From the NCBI GenBank assembly GCA_950106755.1, contig OX467083.1:32545029-32609028 (forward strand): a DNA stretch of 64,000 nt, given 5' to 3'. How positions within the stretch are numbered: position 1 is the stretch's first letter; each line of letters opens with the position of its first letter. Under the pieces are notes generated by a model. The model worked only from the letters and a program-made list of their open reading frames with translations. It made no database searches and was not told where the DNA came from. The DNA comes from Climacium dendroides. Taxonomy: Eukaryota > Streptophyta > Bryopsida > Hypnales > Climaciaceae. A program made the position numbers and the translations under genes. Positions 47,401 through 59,001 of the stretch are shown in pieces.

Positions 47401-50400
47401 GCAATTGGAAGTGTATCAACTCGCAGTTAATACTAAAAAAAAAATTCCACTAAATTATGTTTAATCCAAAATGATGATTATGATTCATTTTAACTTAGAA
47501 GTCTACATTTGGACTATATTTATATCATATTTTCATCATTTATTTGCAAATGCAATGTTAAATCTTAATTGGATAGTAGTATGTAATTAGTTCAATAGGA
47601 AATTTGAATTTTATGATGGAAATTTTTACAAACAACTAGATTTCAAAAAAGAGGAAATGTCACGGAGTCACATACCCACTTCTAATTCACATGCTTTGTT
47701 CACCCAATTGAAACTCAACGATTTTTTTGAAGCATGTTATTAATCATATTTTTCCTAAGAACTCAAAGAATTTGGATTTTGATGTAAATAGTTGTAAGAA
47801 AGTTGTCTCAATTTAATTTTGATATAATTATTTATTTTTATTTTTATTTTCATGTTAAAAGGAATAATAGTCTACCAAAAAAAGGAGATGAATTGATAAA
47901 AGTTGAAGTATCAATCTATTTTGCCATTTTTTTAACCATGCATGTAGTGATTATGTGACACTTTTGTTTTGTTTTATACTTTCAATAGAACTTTCTTTGT
48001 CGAAATTGGTCCAAACTTGTGTATGATTTGATTAATCCAATGATTGACTTTCATAATTGGTAATTTATTCTTTATATTTCCTATTCTATAAAAAAAAATC
48101 CCTAAGAATGAACGTTTGCTACTATATTACAACAAAAATTATCATTCCATTAGGATTGGAAATTTTTGGTTAAGGGTTTAGGGTCCGGTGCCGGTGAATT
48201 TTGAAGTGGATACATTTGATTGTTTGAGTTACTTGCTTAAAGTTATTGTTTTGTAGAATTGAGAGTTGTAGTTGTGGGATCGTATTAAAATGAGAATTCA
48301 AAAATCTAGATAGGATGGGAAAAAAAGATTTTTTAATGCACATAATACTTAAGTTAGTCAATTTTATTACCTACACCAATATGAAAAGAGTTTATTAAAG
48401 CTATTTCTACATGAAGAAATTTAGTATGAAAACAAAATTTATCATTTTCAACAAAATAAGGAAAATTTAAGTTTTGAACCTCAAAACCAAAATGATGAAT
48501 GTAATCAATTGAAAAAAAGTTTAAGAAATGTAAGTGAGGGATTCCAATTTTAAAAAAATTATTGGAAAATGCAATGGGTCAAATTTAAAGAAACTTTATG
48601 CAAAAGCTGAAAATATATGCATTGCAAAAAAAACTTAAAAACTTAAAAATTGAATATAACATATGTTTAAGTGAACATAAATCACCAAACATAAGGTTGT
48701 TCCTAATTTGAAAAAAGAACTTGAAGAATCTTGTAAACAAGTTGAAAATCTTAAGAAAGAATTAAAAAGTGCCAAACACTAATGTAAAAGAACTTGTAAA
48801 TTGAAGATTGAAATTGAATTTTTCTTGAAGTTAAAAGCAATATTATCTTAAAAATCAAAAGACTATTTTGAATACAATCAATAATTTACATGAAGAACTT
48901 GTAGGCAAATACAACATCTCAATTGAACACGAAGCTAAAAATAGATTATTGAAGGCCAACGTTCTAGCTTTATTTCAAAAATTATTAAAATTCAAAATAT
49001 GATTAAGAGCTTCTGAAATGTTTTTTTTGTCATTTTTCATAGTTTATAAAAAATACGATGTTCAAATCCTTATAAAATAATGTTCAATGTTAAAGGGGAA
49101 ATCATCATTTATAAAGATTTCAAAATGAATTATATTAGAAAATGAGAATTTCCAACTATTATGTGAATATAAGTCAATGATTGAAAAATTAATAAGAAGA
49201 TGTGCAAATCAACAAATTATTATTGACACCAAAGATTATAGACATAGAAAGATGGTTGAAGAAAAAAAATTGCATAAGAATTAAAAATGATGAACGAAAT
49301 AGCAATATAATTAAGTGAATTTAATGATAATCTACATCATATTAATAATGAATTGAATAAATTGAAAAATGAACTGGAAAAAGAAGTGGAAATTTTGATG
49401 AATTTACAACTTCATTCATATAGCTTACTCACATATGTTATGCAAGCAAAAAGAATAAAGACAGTACAACTAGTATTACATTCATGGAACATGTTGAAAT
49501 ATTACAAAGTCAAAATAGGAACTCAAGATAATCTAAGATTGGAATTTGAACAATCACAAAAAGATGAAAATATATATCCTTGCATATTATAGGATTATAT
49601 TAGAGATGATTTTGTCAAGAAGGCCTTCAGTTTTAAATGTTTTATATTCAACATGAATCCAAGATGTTTTAATTTACCAATCGGGGGGTGCACTTAGTTC
49701 TACTACAACAAACCACGTGCGAACAAGTGGTTTCTAATAAACTATAATTTCAACTTCAGATTTTGAGCATTGTTTACTAATGACTATAGGATTCTACTCC
49801 CAAAATTTCAAACTAAAATAAAATATAGAATGATTTCTAGAAAAGGTTAAAATGCACTAAAATGGCATGTTTTTTTAACTCTAATATTTATAGAGGACAC
49901 AATTAGATGACAATTGCATCATTATTCAACTCAAAATGAGCCTTTAATAGAGAGTTATTTTTAGGAATTTTTTGTTCATTTTTTAAGCAATTTTTTCTTA
50001 TTTAATATAGGGGTGTAAAAGTTATTTTTCAGTTCTACATTGTATCTTTTTACTTCAAAAATTTGTAACTAATTATTATTAAACCCTCAAAATATCAATA
50101 ATTCAAAACATAAACTTCCAAAGTAAGAAATTTGTTCATATTTTTTTTCATTTCATTTTATATAAAATTCAAAAAGTAAATAGGGGGTCCAAAGTTTTGT
50201 TCACACGTGGTTTTTAATGAACACTCTAAGTGACTTCCCCCCCCCCTCCGAGATTTACAATCATGAATTTATTAAAAAAATTATGCACACTTGAAAGAAA
50301 GAAGTTAGATCTTGTCTAATCTCAATCATCTAAATTCTACAATTATTCATGGGTCAAAAGAATTTACACTTCTTAAAAAAAAATTATATTCTTATCATGT

Positions 50401-52869
50401 TGAGTTCAAAAATAATAATGGTCTTTGATGGAGATTTGAGAATTTAATTTAAGAAACAATTTATGCATATTTAGTTTTAAAACTTTTGCAAAGTTGTATT
50501 AAGATGAATGATGGCATCATAGTAGTCAATAGGAAATTCTAAATGATATAAATTTTACTATTTGGAATGTTTAAGAATTTCATAATCTACGTGAAACCAT
50601 ACCAATTTGCAATTGAATTATTAGAAGTGTACAAATGTTTTGAGTTGTTCAATGAATTTTTCAAAATGCACTTTAGTACTCCTCAACAAATGAGATGAAG
50701 TTTTAAAAAACAATACCAATACCAAAATACAATTTATATTCTATAAAGCATTAATACATTGGTTGAGGATAATTAATGTGTGGTTCAAAAAGCAAATACT
50801 ATGCCATAGAAAAAACTATATCACAACATCGTGAAGATTTGATTTCAAAGTGTAAAAAGCTTTTGACATGCATTCCATCATTAAAATTTGGACATCCTTG
50901 TTCTTCTTCAAATTGCTAAATCTCAACATATATTAGAAAAGAATCAATACGTGACTATGACCATGAAAGAAGATAAGATGAGTGGTGTAGAAGTATCTTC
51001 TAAATACAAGTTTGGAAAGGCTACGTTGCTTCATATTATGGAATTGAACAAAATTAAACCAAACTTCTTATAAAACTATTATTTCATGTACATGATAAAA
51101 AATAACTTGATAAAAGATTGGTCGAAATATGCAAAATTCAACAAAAACAACAACAACAATATGGAATCTTGGTGTATGCCATCATCATCATTGGATTATG
51201 ATTAGCTAGATCAAATTAGTTATATTTCTCTTTAAAACAGAATTATAAAGCAACAAATAGGTTGTTCAACTTTTTTGAAAGAAGTAATAAGTCAACTTGA
51301 TAAGACAATTGAATTAAGAAGCTAAAAGTGTTGAAGTATGGAGATATAATATGAAGAAAAATAAATATTGACAAGTGTTCAATATTGATTGAAAATTAAT
51401 GAGATTAATTTACTTTAAATTTCAACATATCAAAGACAAATTCTCTAATAAATCTCACCAATTTAGAATCATGTCAATCTTAAAAGTATTATCAAATGTT
51501 GTTTGAATGTTATAATATAAACTTACAAAAGGTAACAAACTAATAGAAGAAGAATTGAGGGATCTTTTAATCTATATAAAATGTGTAAATTCGTCCCTAA
51601 TAGATTATTTTGTGAACCTAGTTTTATTGCTTAAATTCAAGACCTTCAAATTCTATATTTTTAAGTAATATTAAATGATAGAAATAAACATGTCTAAATG
51701 TCATATACTCTTACCAGCTTTACAATCCTTTATAGTTATTGAATTTATTCCTTTTTGGATGTCACATCAAGTTGAAAGTCATATAAATGTCTTCTTCCTA
51801 GTCCTTCTATCATTCTATCTATCTAATAAAGAAAAGTTGCAAAAATGGTAGAGAGAAAAAGAAACTAAAAACTAAAACTAAAACAAATAACAATATCAAT
51901 GATAATTATATATTGACAATATGTAAAAATACAAGTCATTAAGTTGATGAACTCAAAACATGTAAGAACATTGAATCCATTTGAGAAATGTTGAATTCTT
52001 GAAAGTATATTAATTATTGATGAAGGAATCGGATTTGACAAAGTTTCATTTGAAATATGTGAAGGCTTCTAGATATGGATAAAATTACTAGAATGGGATA
52101 ATAACATTAAAAAAAACAAAAAAACAAAAAGAAGCTCATAACAAATGAATTAAAAGCAAGTTCATTGAATGCATGATGACCCAAAAAAATTCTCCAAATG
52201 TAATTGACAAGAACATGAATCTCTTAAAGTAGGGGTCTACATCATCATATAGTTTTCAAGAACTTTAATAATTTGGATTTAAATGTTGATTGTTTTAGAA
52301 AAGTTGACTCAATTTAGTTTTAATAAGTCAATTACACTTCATTTTTATTTTAATATAAAAAAGAATAATAGTCAAAATAGATTAGTAGATTAATGGATAA
52401 TTGGATACGTGAATGGGAAAGACAAGTTGATAAATATATATATGTAGTCCCCTTGAAGTTCGGGTATAAGTCCATTTTGTCTTTCATTTTTCTATGCATG
52501 CATGTTGTGATTATGTGACACCTTTACTTTCAACAAGAATTGGTGAAGTTGGCAAAGTAGACAAATAGGATAATTGTGATAAAATGAAAATAAAATTATA
52601 AAAATGTAGAAAAACTAAATGAAAATGAAATAGAGAACCAAATGCATAACAACCTCAAAAAATACACAACCAATCTGAATTAAAACAAAAGTATTATGGT
52701 GGCAATCATGTTCAATGTAGAACTTCAAACCTAATTTTGGCCTAATTGGAGAACTTAGTTCAAAAATTTAAGCAAAGAGAACTCGGTAAATCAAAATTAC
52801 TTCCATCTTTCATAGTCCATTTTGAATTTCAAGATTTGAATAAAAAGTCATGAACATAAATGAAGGGAC
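47401..52869. other. AT-rich tract with possible retroelement relics
   Basis: No intact gene. Between about 48680 and 49590, Lys/Glu-rich fragments (for example LKKELEESCKQ) look like a decayed coiled-coil coding region in broken frames. At 51540-51860, fragments such as SSLIDYFVNLVLLLKFK could be a gag remnant of an LTR retrotransposon. Both assignments are weak. Many frames are interrupted every few dozen codons. Confidence 0.3.
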
Positions 52870-53045
52870 TTTTTCTTTGACATTTTTGAACACCTTCTCA
52901 GAGTTTTGTCCATAACTTTTGATTGGAGGATGTAAATGATAAACGGGTTTTTGGAGATAAAACATAACTTTATTACCCACCTTTTTGTAGTTCAAAGTTT
53001 TTTGAAAAAATGTATTGTAATATGCCAAAATAGGTCTGAAGTATT
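52870..53045. repeat. One arm of the foldback repeat seen at 5648-5993
   Basis: Contains CCATAACTTTTGATTGGAG, AAACGGGTTTTTGGA and a TAGTTCAAAGTTTTTTGA block in the same order as the right arm at 5835-5993. The opposite arm is absent or unrecognisable. Confidence 0.55.
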
Positions 53046-53227
53046 GCTGTGAACACAATTCTTACGTTTTCACAATGAGCGGTGAAGCTCACATGTTGAA
53101 CTTGTCCCATATTGTTTGGAGATTCATGACGGATTGCGGCATTCAACATAAATTCAACCTCTCCACCCTACATTCCTCCTTTGGACTACCTTGTTCCTTG
53201 TTACTTGCATTTTCTTAGGAACAGTAT

Positions 53228-53362
53228 CGTTGTTTCCCCTGGAAAGGGAGAAACAATGTTGTTCATAGAAAATACATGCTACAATTGTACATGTCCATGT
53301 GGTTTGTATTTTTTTGGGAACGGGTATCGTTGTTTCCCCTGGAAAGGGAGCAACCATGTTGT
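53228..53362 (+). repeat. Hairpin repeat CGTTGTTTCCCC...GGGAGCAAC, units 1-2
   Basis: Two copies (53228-53262 and 53328-53362) of a 34-35-base core able to fold as GTTGTTTCCC / GGGAGCAAC. They stand 100 bases apart with related flanks. Three more copies occur at 54947-55270. Confidence 0.65.
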
Positions 53363-53400
53363 CCACTAAAAATGCAAGTTACAAAAATACATGTAAATGA

Positions 53401-54898
53401 GGTAGTAGAGGTTCATTGTTCTTGAAGGAAGGTACTGTCTTTCATTCAATTCCTTTATTTGAAACAAGTTTGGTTTTGGGCTTTGTTTTCCTAGTACAAT
53501 TTAGTTTCTATGAGTTTTAAAAGAAGACAATTTTGCATTCATATTGTATTTTGTAAAGAAGTTAGCAATTGGGTTATTTTCCTACATAACAAATGAGGAC
53601 CTTCTTTTTGTTTTTAGGCTATGTGTTGGCAGGTGGATTTGTCTTCCATTACTATATGCACTTAATCTACTTTTATATGATGATTTGCAAGTATATATGA
53701 CGGCGCTCTTGTAACAGTTTATTATTTAGTGACTCTTTAAAAGAAATGGTGACTGTGAAAGATGGTGGCGTCTAGTTATGATGTGGGTTTCAATTTAGGC
53801 TAAGAGCTAAAGCTGACTTTAAGGGAGGTAGAACTTCTTAATATATTTTGTAGTTAATTTTCCTTGAAAGGCAAGAGAAATTGGCATCTAACCTCAGTTG
53901 TTTCATAAGTTTTGAAGCTTTGTAGAATTAGTTATGAATTTATGAAGTCACAAAAAAGTGCATTTTTGTGGTTTTTAAAACCGACCACCTCCTCAAATGC
54001 ACACCATTTGTACATTGGAAAGTGAAAAATGTACCTCTAGAGCCTGATTGGTTTTAGAACACACTCCATTTTAGGACCTCCTACCTTACAAATAATTGTG
54101 ATACCCAAATGCACACTACCAATTATGTTAAACAATTTACATTTAGGTATCTAAGTCAAGTCAATACTTATGTCTTCAATTATGAAAGTCTTATGTTTTG
54201 ATTGTTTTGTGGAGATTTATACAAGCTTCCGACCGTTTGATGTTATTTCCATTCAATTTAAGCATGATATGTGTGGTGCTAAGTCATGTTTGGTTATATT
54301 CTATTGACCTTCAGATATGGCAGCAAGTGAGAGAATTTACCTAGGAGGCTTGCAACAATGAAAAAATCTACTCAGAGGTAGGCAGTTGTTGCCTAGTGAG
54401 CCCATGTCTTCATGTCAAGAATGTGGTTTTGTTTAGAAGTACGCATGAATGTTGGAAGTTGGAGGTAGATATTGCCAACGTGAGGTTAACAATGAAATGG
54501 AGTTTCTGTAGATGAAAATTCCAATATAATTGATTGTTTTGCATGTTAATTTCTCAATTTCTCAATCATACATAGCTTGTTGTCGCAATCCTTGGAAAAT
54601 ATTGCTTAGAGCCTATTTCTTTAGAAGCATTCACATCATTTTATAGTTTAAAGATTGTGGATATCAAATCGAATGCGTGAAGTGTACAACTTTCTTTGGA
54701 GGTTCAATAAAACCTCTCATGCAAACTGTAATTAAAACCTATAAATAGTGATATTGTGACTTGGCATGAGTACATTGGCGACTTGGTTGTGAGTGAAGTA
54801 TCAAATATGTAATTGGCCTCTTAGTGTTCCGTATGTTCAATTTTATTTTAATAGAAGAACATTATATAATAATTTTTGTTTAATTCCTTGCTCAAGTA
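53401..54898. other. AT-rich tract without supported gene
   Basis: Apart from the dispersed repeat at 53875-54085 (partner at 45950-46160), nothing is recognised. Upstream exons of the gene at 55438 could lie here but were not found. Confidence 0.35.
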
Positions 54899-55218
54899 GG
54901 TAGATTACCTTGTTTGTAGTGCTTTGCATTTTTTTTGGAATATTATCGTTGTTTCCCCCAGAAAGGGAGCAACCATGTTGTCTAAAGAAAATTCAAATTA
55001 CAAATGCACATGTGTATGAGATAGTGAGATGTCTTAAAATATGGAAAGTGGTTTCACAGGTAGATTACCTTGTTTGTAGTGCTTTGCATTTTTTTTGGAA
55101 TAATATTGTTGTTTCCCCCGGAAAGGAAACAACCATGTTGTTTAAAGAAAATTCAAATTACAAATGCACATGTGTATGAGATAGTGAGATGTCTTAAAAT
55201 ATGGAAAGTGGTTAGAAT
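54899..55218 (+). repeat. 160-bp tandem duplication with hairpin core
   Basis: Units 54899-55058 and 55059-55218 are nearly identical and each begins GGTAGATTACCTTGTTTGTA. Each contains one GTTGTTTCCCCC hairpin core (54947, 55107). A fifth core follows at 55236-55270 without the full unit. In unit 2 the stem is altered (GGAAAC in place of GGGAGC). Confidence 0.85.
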
Positions 55219-55437
55219 TTCCTGAAGAGCAATATCGTTGTTTCCCCCGGAAAGGGAGCAACCATGTTGCCTAAAGATATGTCGTAGAACAAATAGCATT
55301 TCATAGAAGAGTGAATATGTTTAGCAAATTATTTGAGTTATGTCATCATTTTACCCGACATGGTGTCTTCAAAACTTCTATGAATTTCCATTATTTTCAT
55401 TGACATAAAATTGTTCAAATTTTTTTAGGATATCATT

Positions 55438-57458
55438 ATGGGGAAGAAAAGGAAAGTTGAAGATTTACCTACAGAATATGAATGTGGCATTTGTCGTTGC
55501 AAACCTTTTCCATGGAATGCATCCTAGATCGCAAGACACAATGATGGGGAAAAGCACAAGAGGTTGGCGAAATTAGTGAATTCTCAAAATACTTTGGACA
55601 GTTGGGGAATTGAGTGTGTTGAAGACAAGGTCATTCGATATGTTTGCACATTTTGTCACACAAACATGGACCTCAGTTTGTCTTCCATGAAGTACCACTT
55701 CCACTCTCAACACAAAGTCCATCTTGAAATTTTGGAAATTCCAGTTCTCGAAGTTTCTAAGGTTCTTTGTAAAACCTTATCTTATTCTTTTCCATAACAA
55801 TAGTTTGCATTCAAAGTGTTGTTTAACAGAAACAATTAAAGATAATTTTTTCTTTAAATGGAAGATGATATTTTGAACCTTTCACTTTGAGAACCAAGAT
55901 CTTATTCAAGATGGAATATTTCAAGGAATTGTTGAAATTTGATATATGATGTTAATTAGTTGTGTATGATATTTGTTATATAAACCATCATAAATGTGAA
56001 GTAGACATGAAATTAATTGTGATATACATAGATCATTTCAATGAAAATTAAAACAATAGTATTTTGTGTCTCTAGGTTTATCGGAAGAAGACATATTATG
56101 AGAAAGTGTACGATTTTGAAAATGAAAAGGTGCATTTTGAAGTTATCCATCAATCCATTGCTATGGAAAAGAGGAAGGCACTTTCTAAAAGTGTCATGGG
56201 GATATTTTACATGGATTTGATTTCGAAAGAAAAGATTCCATATTTATACCACATGGCATCAACACTTAAGGAATTCGGCACAAAAATTAAACGAGGAAAA
56301 TGAATTTGTGGGACTCGAATGGTAATGTATGGCATATTGGAGAATGCTCAAGTGACATGGTGAATTCCAAATTCAATTATTAAATTTTATGTGCATATTT
56401 ATATTTATCATTTTAATACTATAGCATGTTCTAATTTTATTTCAATTGACATTGAAGTTTCTCAATGTACTTAAAGCAATTTTTTTTGTGACCAATTACT
56501 TTGGAGTTTAATGATATGTCTATCAATTCTTAAAATGTCATTATTAGGATTTTAGTTTCTTCAACATTTGTTGTTAGTAGTCCTACACAATGTGAGGAAT
56601 GGACTAAACATCTACATATTTTTTTAATGCAGGTTTGTGCAACCACACGCAAAGATGTATGCATTGTCGGAGGTGTTTATGCAGAAGATGTATCGTCATT
56701 TGAAAGCTGCATTTCCCGGTCTCATGGATAACCTCGAAAACATACTATTGAAAGAGGGCTTGGATGGCACAGATGGTCACTTTGCAGGGACTTCTTTTAC
56801 TTGTCTTGCTATCACTCGGGATTATACGTGTAACCCACATGATGATCCAACCGACTATGGGTATGGAGTCATTGTGTGGTTGCATCCAAGTAAGTTCATT
56901 TCCTTACAATTATTGTTTTTTCCTTCAAATTTTAAAGCATTATCAATATGTATTTTTTCTTTAAATATTAAATTTCAATGAATTTTCACTAAACCTTGTG
57001 ATTTTTCTATAGGTGGAGAGGTGAACATAGAGGACCAACCATGCTTTTGGCTACCAGAGTACAAAGTTCACTTCCATTGTGGAAATAGAGCTGGGATAGT
57101 TTTCAATGGCGTTACAACTGTCCATTGTACAACATCTTATAAATCACCTGGAGTTTTGGGAATTGCTTTTGTACAAAAGTGGCCTTTCATCATACAATTG
57201 AGCAAGGCCTTGAAGAACCCAATTGAGAATCTTGCCTTGAACTACTTCAAGGCAAAAGAACGTTACATCACACGGCGGGTAGGTTCTTTTCCCCAATTGT
57301 AACATTTTTAATATTTTCATTTAACAAATTTTTAGCATCATATAATTTAAATAATTTCAAAGTTTCCATTTCAAAATCTAATGCATATGTACATTTTGCA
57401 GGATGCAAGCATTGGCAAAGGAAAGGCAACCGTTTTTATTAGTTCATATCTTTTATAA
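55438..57458 (+). pseudogene. Zinc-finger / 2OG-Fe(II) dioxygenase-like gene, broken
   Basis: Inferred exons: 55438-55761, 56076-56321, 56633-56889, 57013-57278, 57402-57458; an acceptor just before the ATG (55429-55430) suggests upstream exons too. Exon 1 starts MGKKRKVED, a nuclear-signal-like basic run, then a C-x2-C...H-x5-H motif and a second C-x2-C-x14-H-x3-H motif. Exons 3-4 read as a double-stranded beta-helix 2-oxoglutarate dioxygenase: His-x-Asp at 56838-56846, a second His at 57123-57125, with WLHP and FWLPEYKVHF between. The spacing resembles TET/JBP enzymes, but the usual distal Arg is not obvious (Lys nearby). Lesions: in-frame TAG at 55525-55527 between the first finger's Cys and His pairs, and a frameshift in exon 2 (about 56265-56290). 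It could be a mobile-element gene or a decayed host gene; Fe/2OG activity is inference. Confidence 0.6.
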
Positions 57459-57993
57459 ACTTGAACTACTTTTGGCTTTTCCATAGTTTTGCAAACATTT
57501 GTAATCCTACACCTATATTGTTTATGATTGTGATTGACAGTTATACCCCTTTTGCACCATTTTTTTCTTTTCATCAATATGCATTAGATATTTTCAATAA
57601 TTAGAGACTATGTTTATTTTGCTTTGTTCATATTTTGAGTGCCATATTTGTCTATTTGTATAATTTATAGATGAGTCTTTCTATTATATAGGTATTTCTT
57701 TTGAGAGTTGTTTAGAAATAATGTTTACAAGTTATGCAAAATTAGTTTACATCTTTAGTATGGTTATTGAAACCAATATTCTACAATATTTGTAAGAAAA
57801 TATAGAAGGGTTGGAAAGATGTCTTTTTTCATTTTTGTATTATTAAAAATAATAAAATACCCACATATAAAAATAGAGATGATTCTAGTGTAGGATTCAT
57901 TATGTTGTGTAATTAAGGTAATATATATTATTTTCTTAAACTTGAATTATTTGAGGGTTATCGGAGTTCAATATTAATATTTTACTTTTTCTT
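57459..57993. other. AT-rich intergenic tract
   Basis: No gene or repeat recognised between the dioxygenase-like gene and the TTAA element. Confidence 0.4.
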
Positions 57994-57997
57994 TTAA

Positions 57998-58098
57998 CCT
58001 TTAGAGGACCAAGGAGCTCACTTTGGTCTTCTTGAGAACTTCGGCATGTTCTATTCACTTCATAATTTGAAGTGTTTACATGAAAATTTTAGGATGGA
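57998..58098. mobile_element. TTAA-bounded MITE, copy G, cut by a Helitron
   Basis: After TTAA (57994-57997) it starts CCTTTAGAGGACCAAGG and follows the left 100 bases of copy B (8245-8339), sharing CTTCATAATTTGAAG. It stops at AGGATGGA, exactly where the Helitron end begins. The remainder should lie right of the Helitron, outside the window. Confidence 0.75.
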
Positions 58099-58140
58099 CT
58101 AGCGGTTGGCGCTTGCTTTGCTACGCATTAATTATATTAT
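58099..58140 (-). terminator. Helitron 3' terminus
   Basis: In element orientation it ends GCGTAGCAAAGCAAGCGCC-AACCG-CTAG. A short stem between GCG(T) and (G)CGC about 10 bases before CTAG is the likely transposition stop signal, though weaker than classic Helitron hairpins. The block is conserved in five other places in the window. Confidence 0.65.
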
Positions 58141-59001
58141 TTTCATCAATTTCTTATGTGATAAAATGAAAATTAATAAAGTATGTATAATATTTAAATG
58201 AAAATATTGACATCTTCATATTATATTATTTGGAAATACATATATTGTGCAATAAAAAATAATTAAAGAAAATCTTTATATCATAATTTTCACAAAAAAA
58301 ATCTTTGCAAAAATAAAAAAATTGCAATAAGAAAAATTAATCAAGTGAAAAATGTAAATAGAATCTTCACATTTAAATATGTAGAACAATAGTTTCGATT
58401 TCAAGAAAATCTTCAATTAAGAAATTATTAACCTTCATATAATAGTTTATAAATATACATATAATAAAATGTAGAGCAATTTTAGTATTTTTCAAATCAA
58501 AATCTTTACAATTAAAGAACATGCAAAATTTTCACCTATTAAAATGAAGAATAACAGTAACGATTTCAATTTCAATAAAGATTCAAATAACAAATTATAA
58601 AAATCTTCATAATCATTTGAATATATTGCAATCTAGAATAAAAGAAAAAAATATGTATTCAAGTTAAATTTTATACATTAGAATCTTTGCATATTTTCAA
58701 AGAAAAGTGATAAATTTTATAAATGAATTGCATCCAAAGATACAATATAACATCCTTCCATTGACTATAAAAGAATGTAGCAAAATGGCTACAAATATCA
58801 TCCTACCATATTTATTGATATGATAGGTTGTCTCAATTGAGATAATGAAATAATGATAAACACCAAAAGAATGCAGTTGGATGGAAGGGGACGTTGCCAA
58901 AGCGTGCATGAACCCTAAACATGCAGAGTTTGAAACAAACTCTTAACTTTTCCATCCACCTGATTTAGGTGTAATTATATGTAGAAATCTGCATGACAAT
59001 G

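Noticed and set aside
54910..55179. 89-codon frame across the 160-bp tandem units
   Set aside because: It reads through a tandem repeat and repeats its own sequence; no protein family is suggested.
54899..55270. CRISPR-like array
   Set aside because: Only three cores, unequal spacing, near-identical spacers and a plant genome; this is an ordinary tandem duplication.
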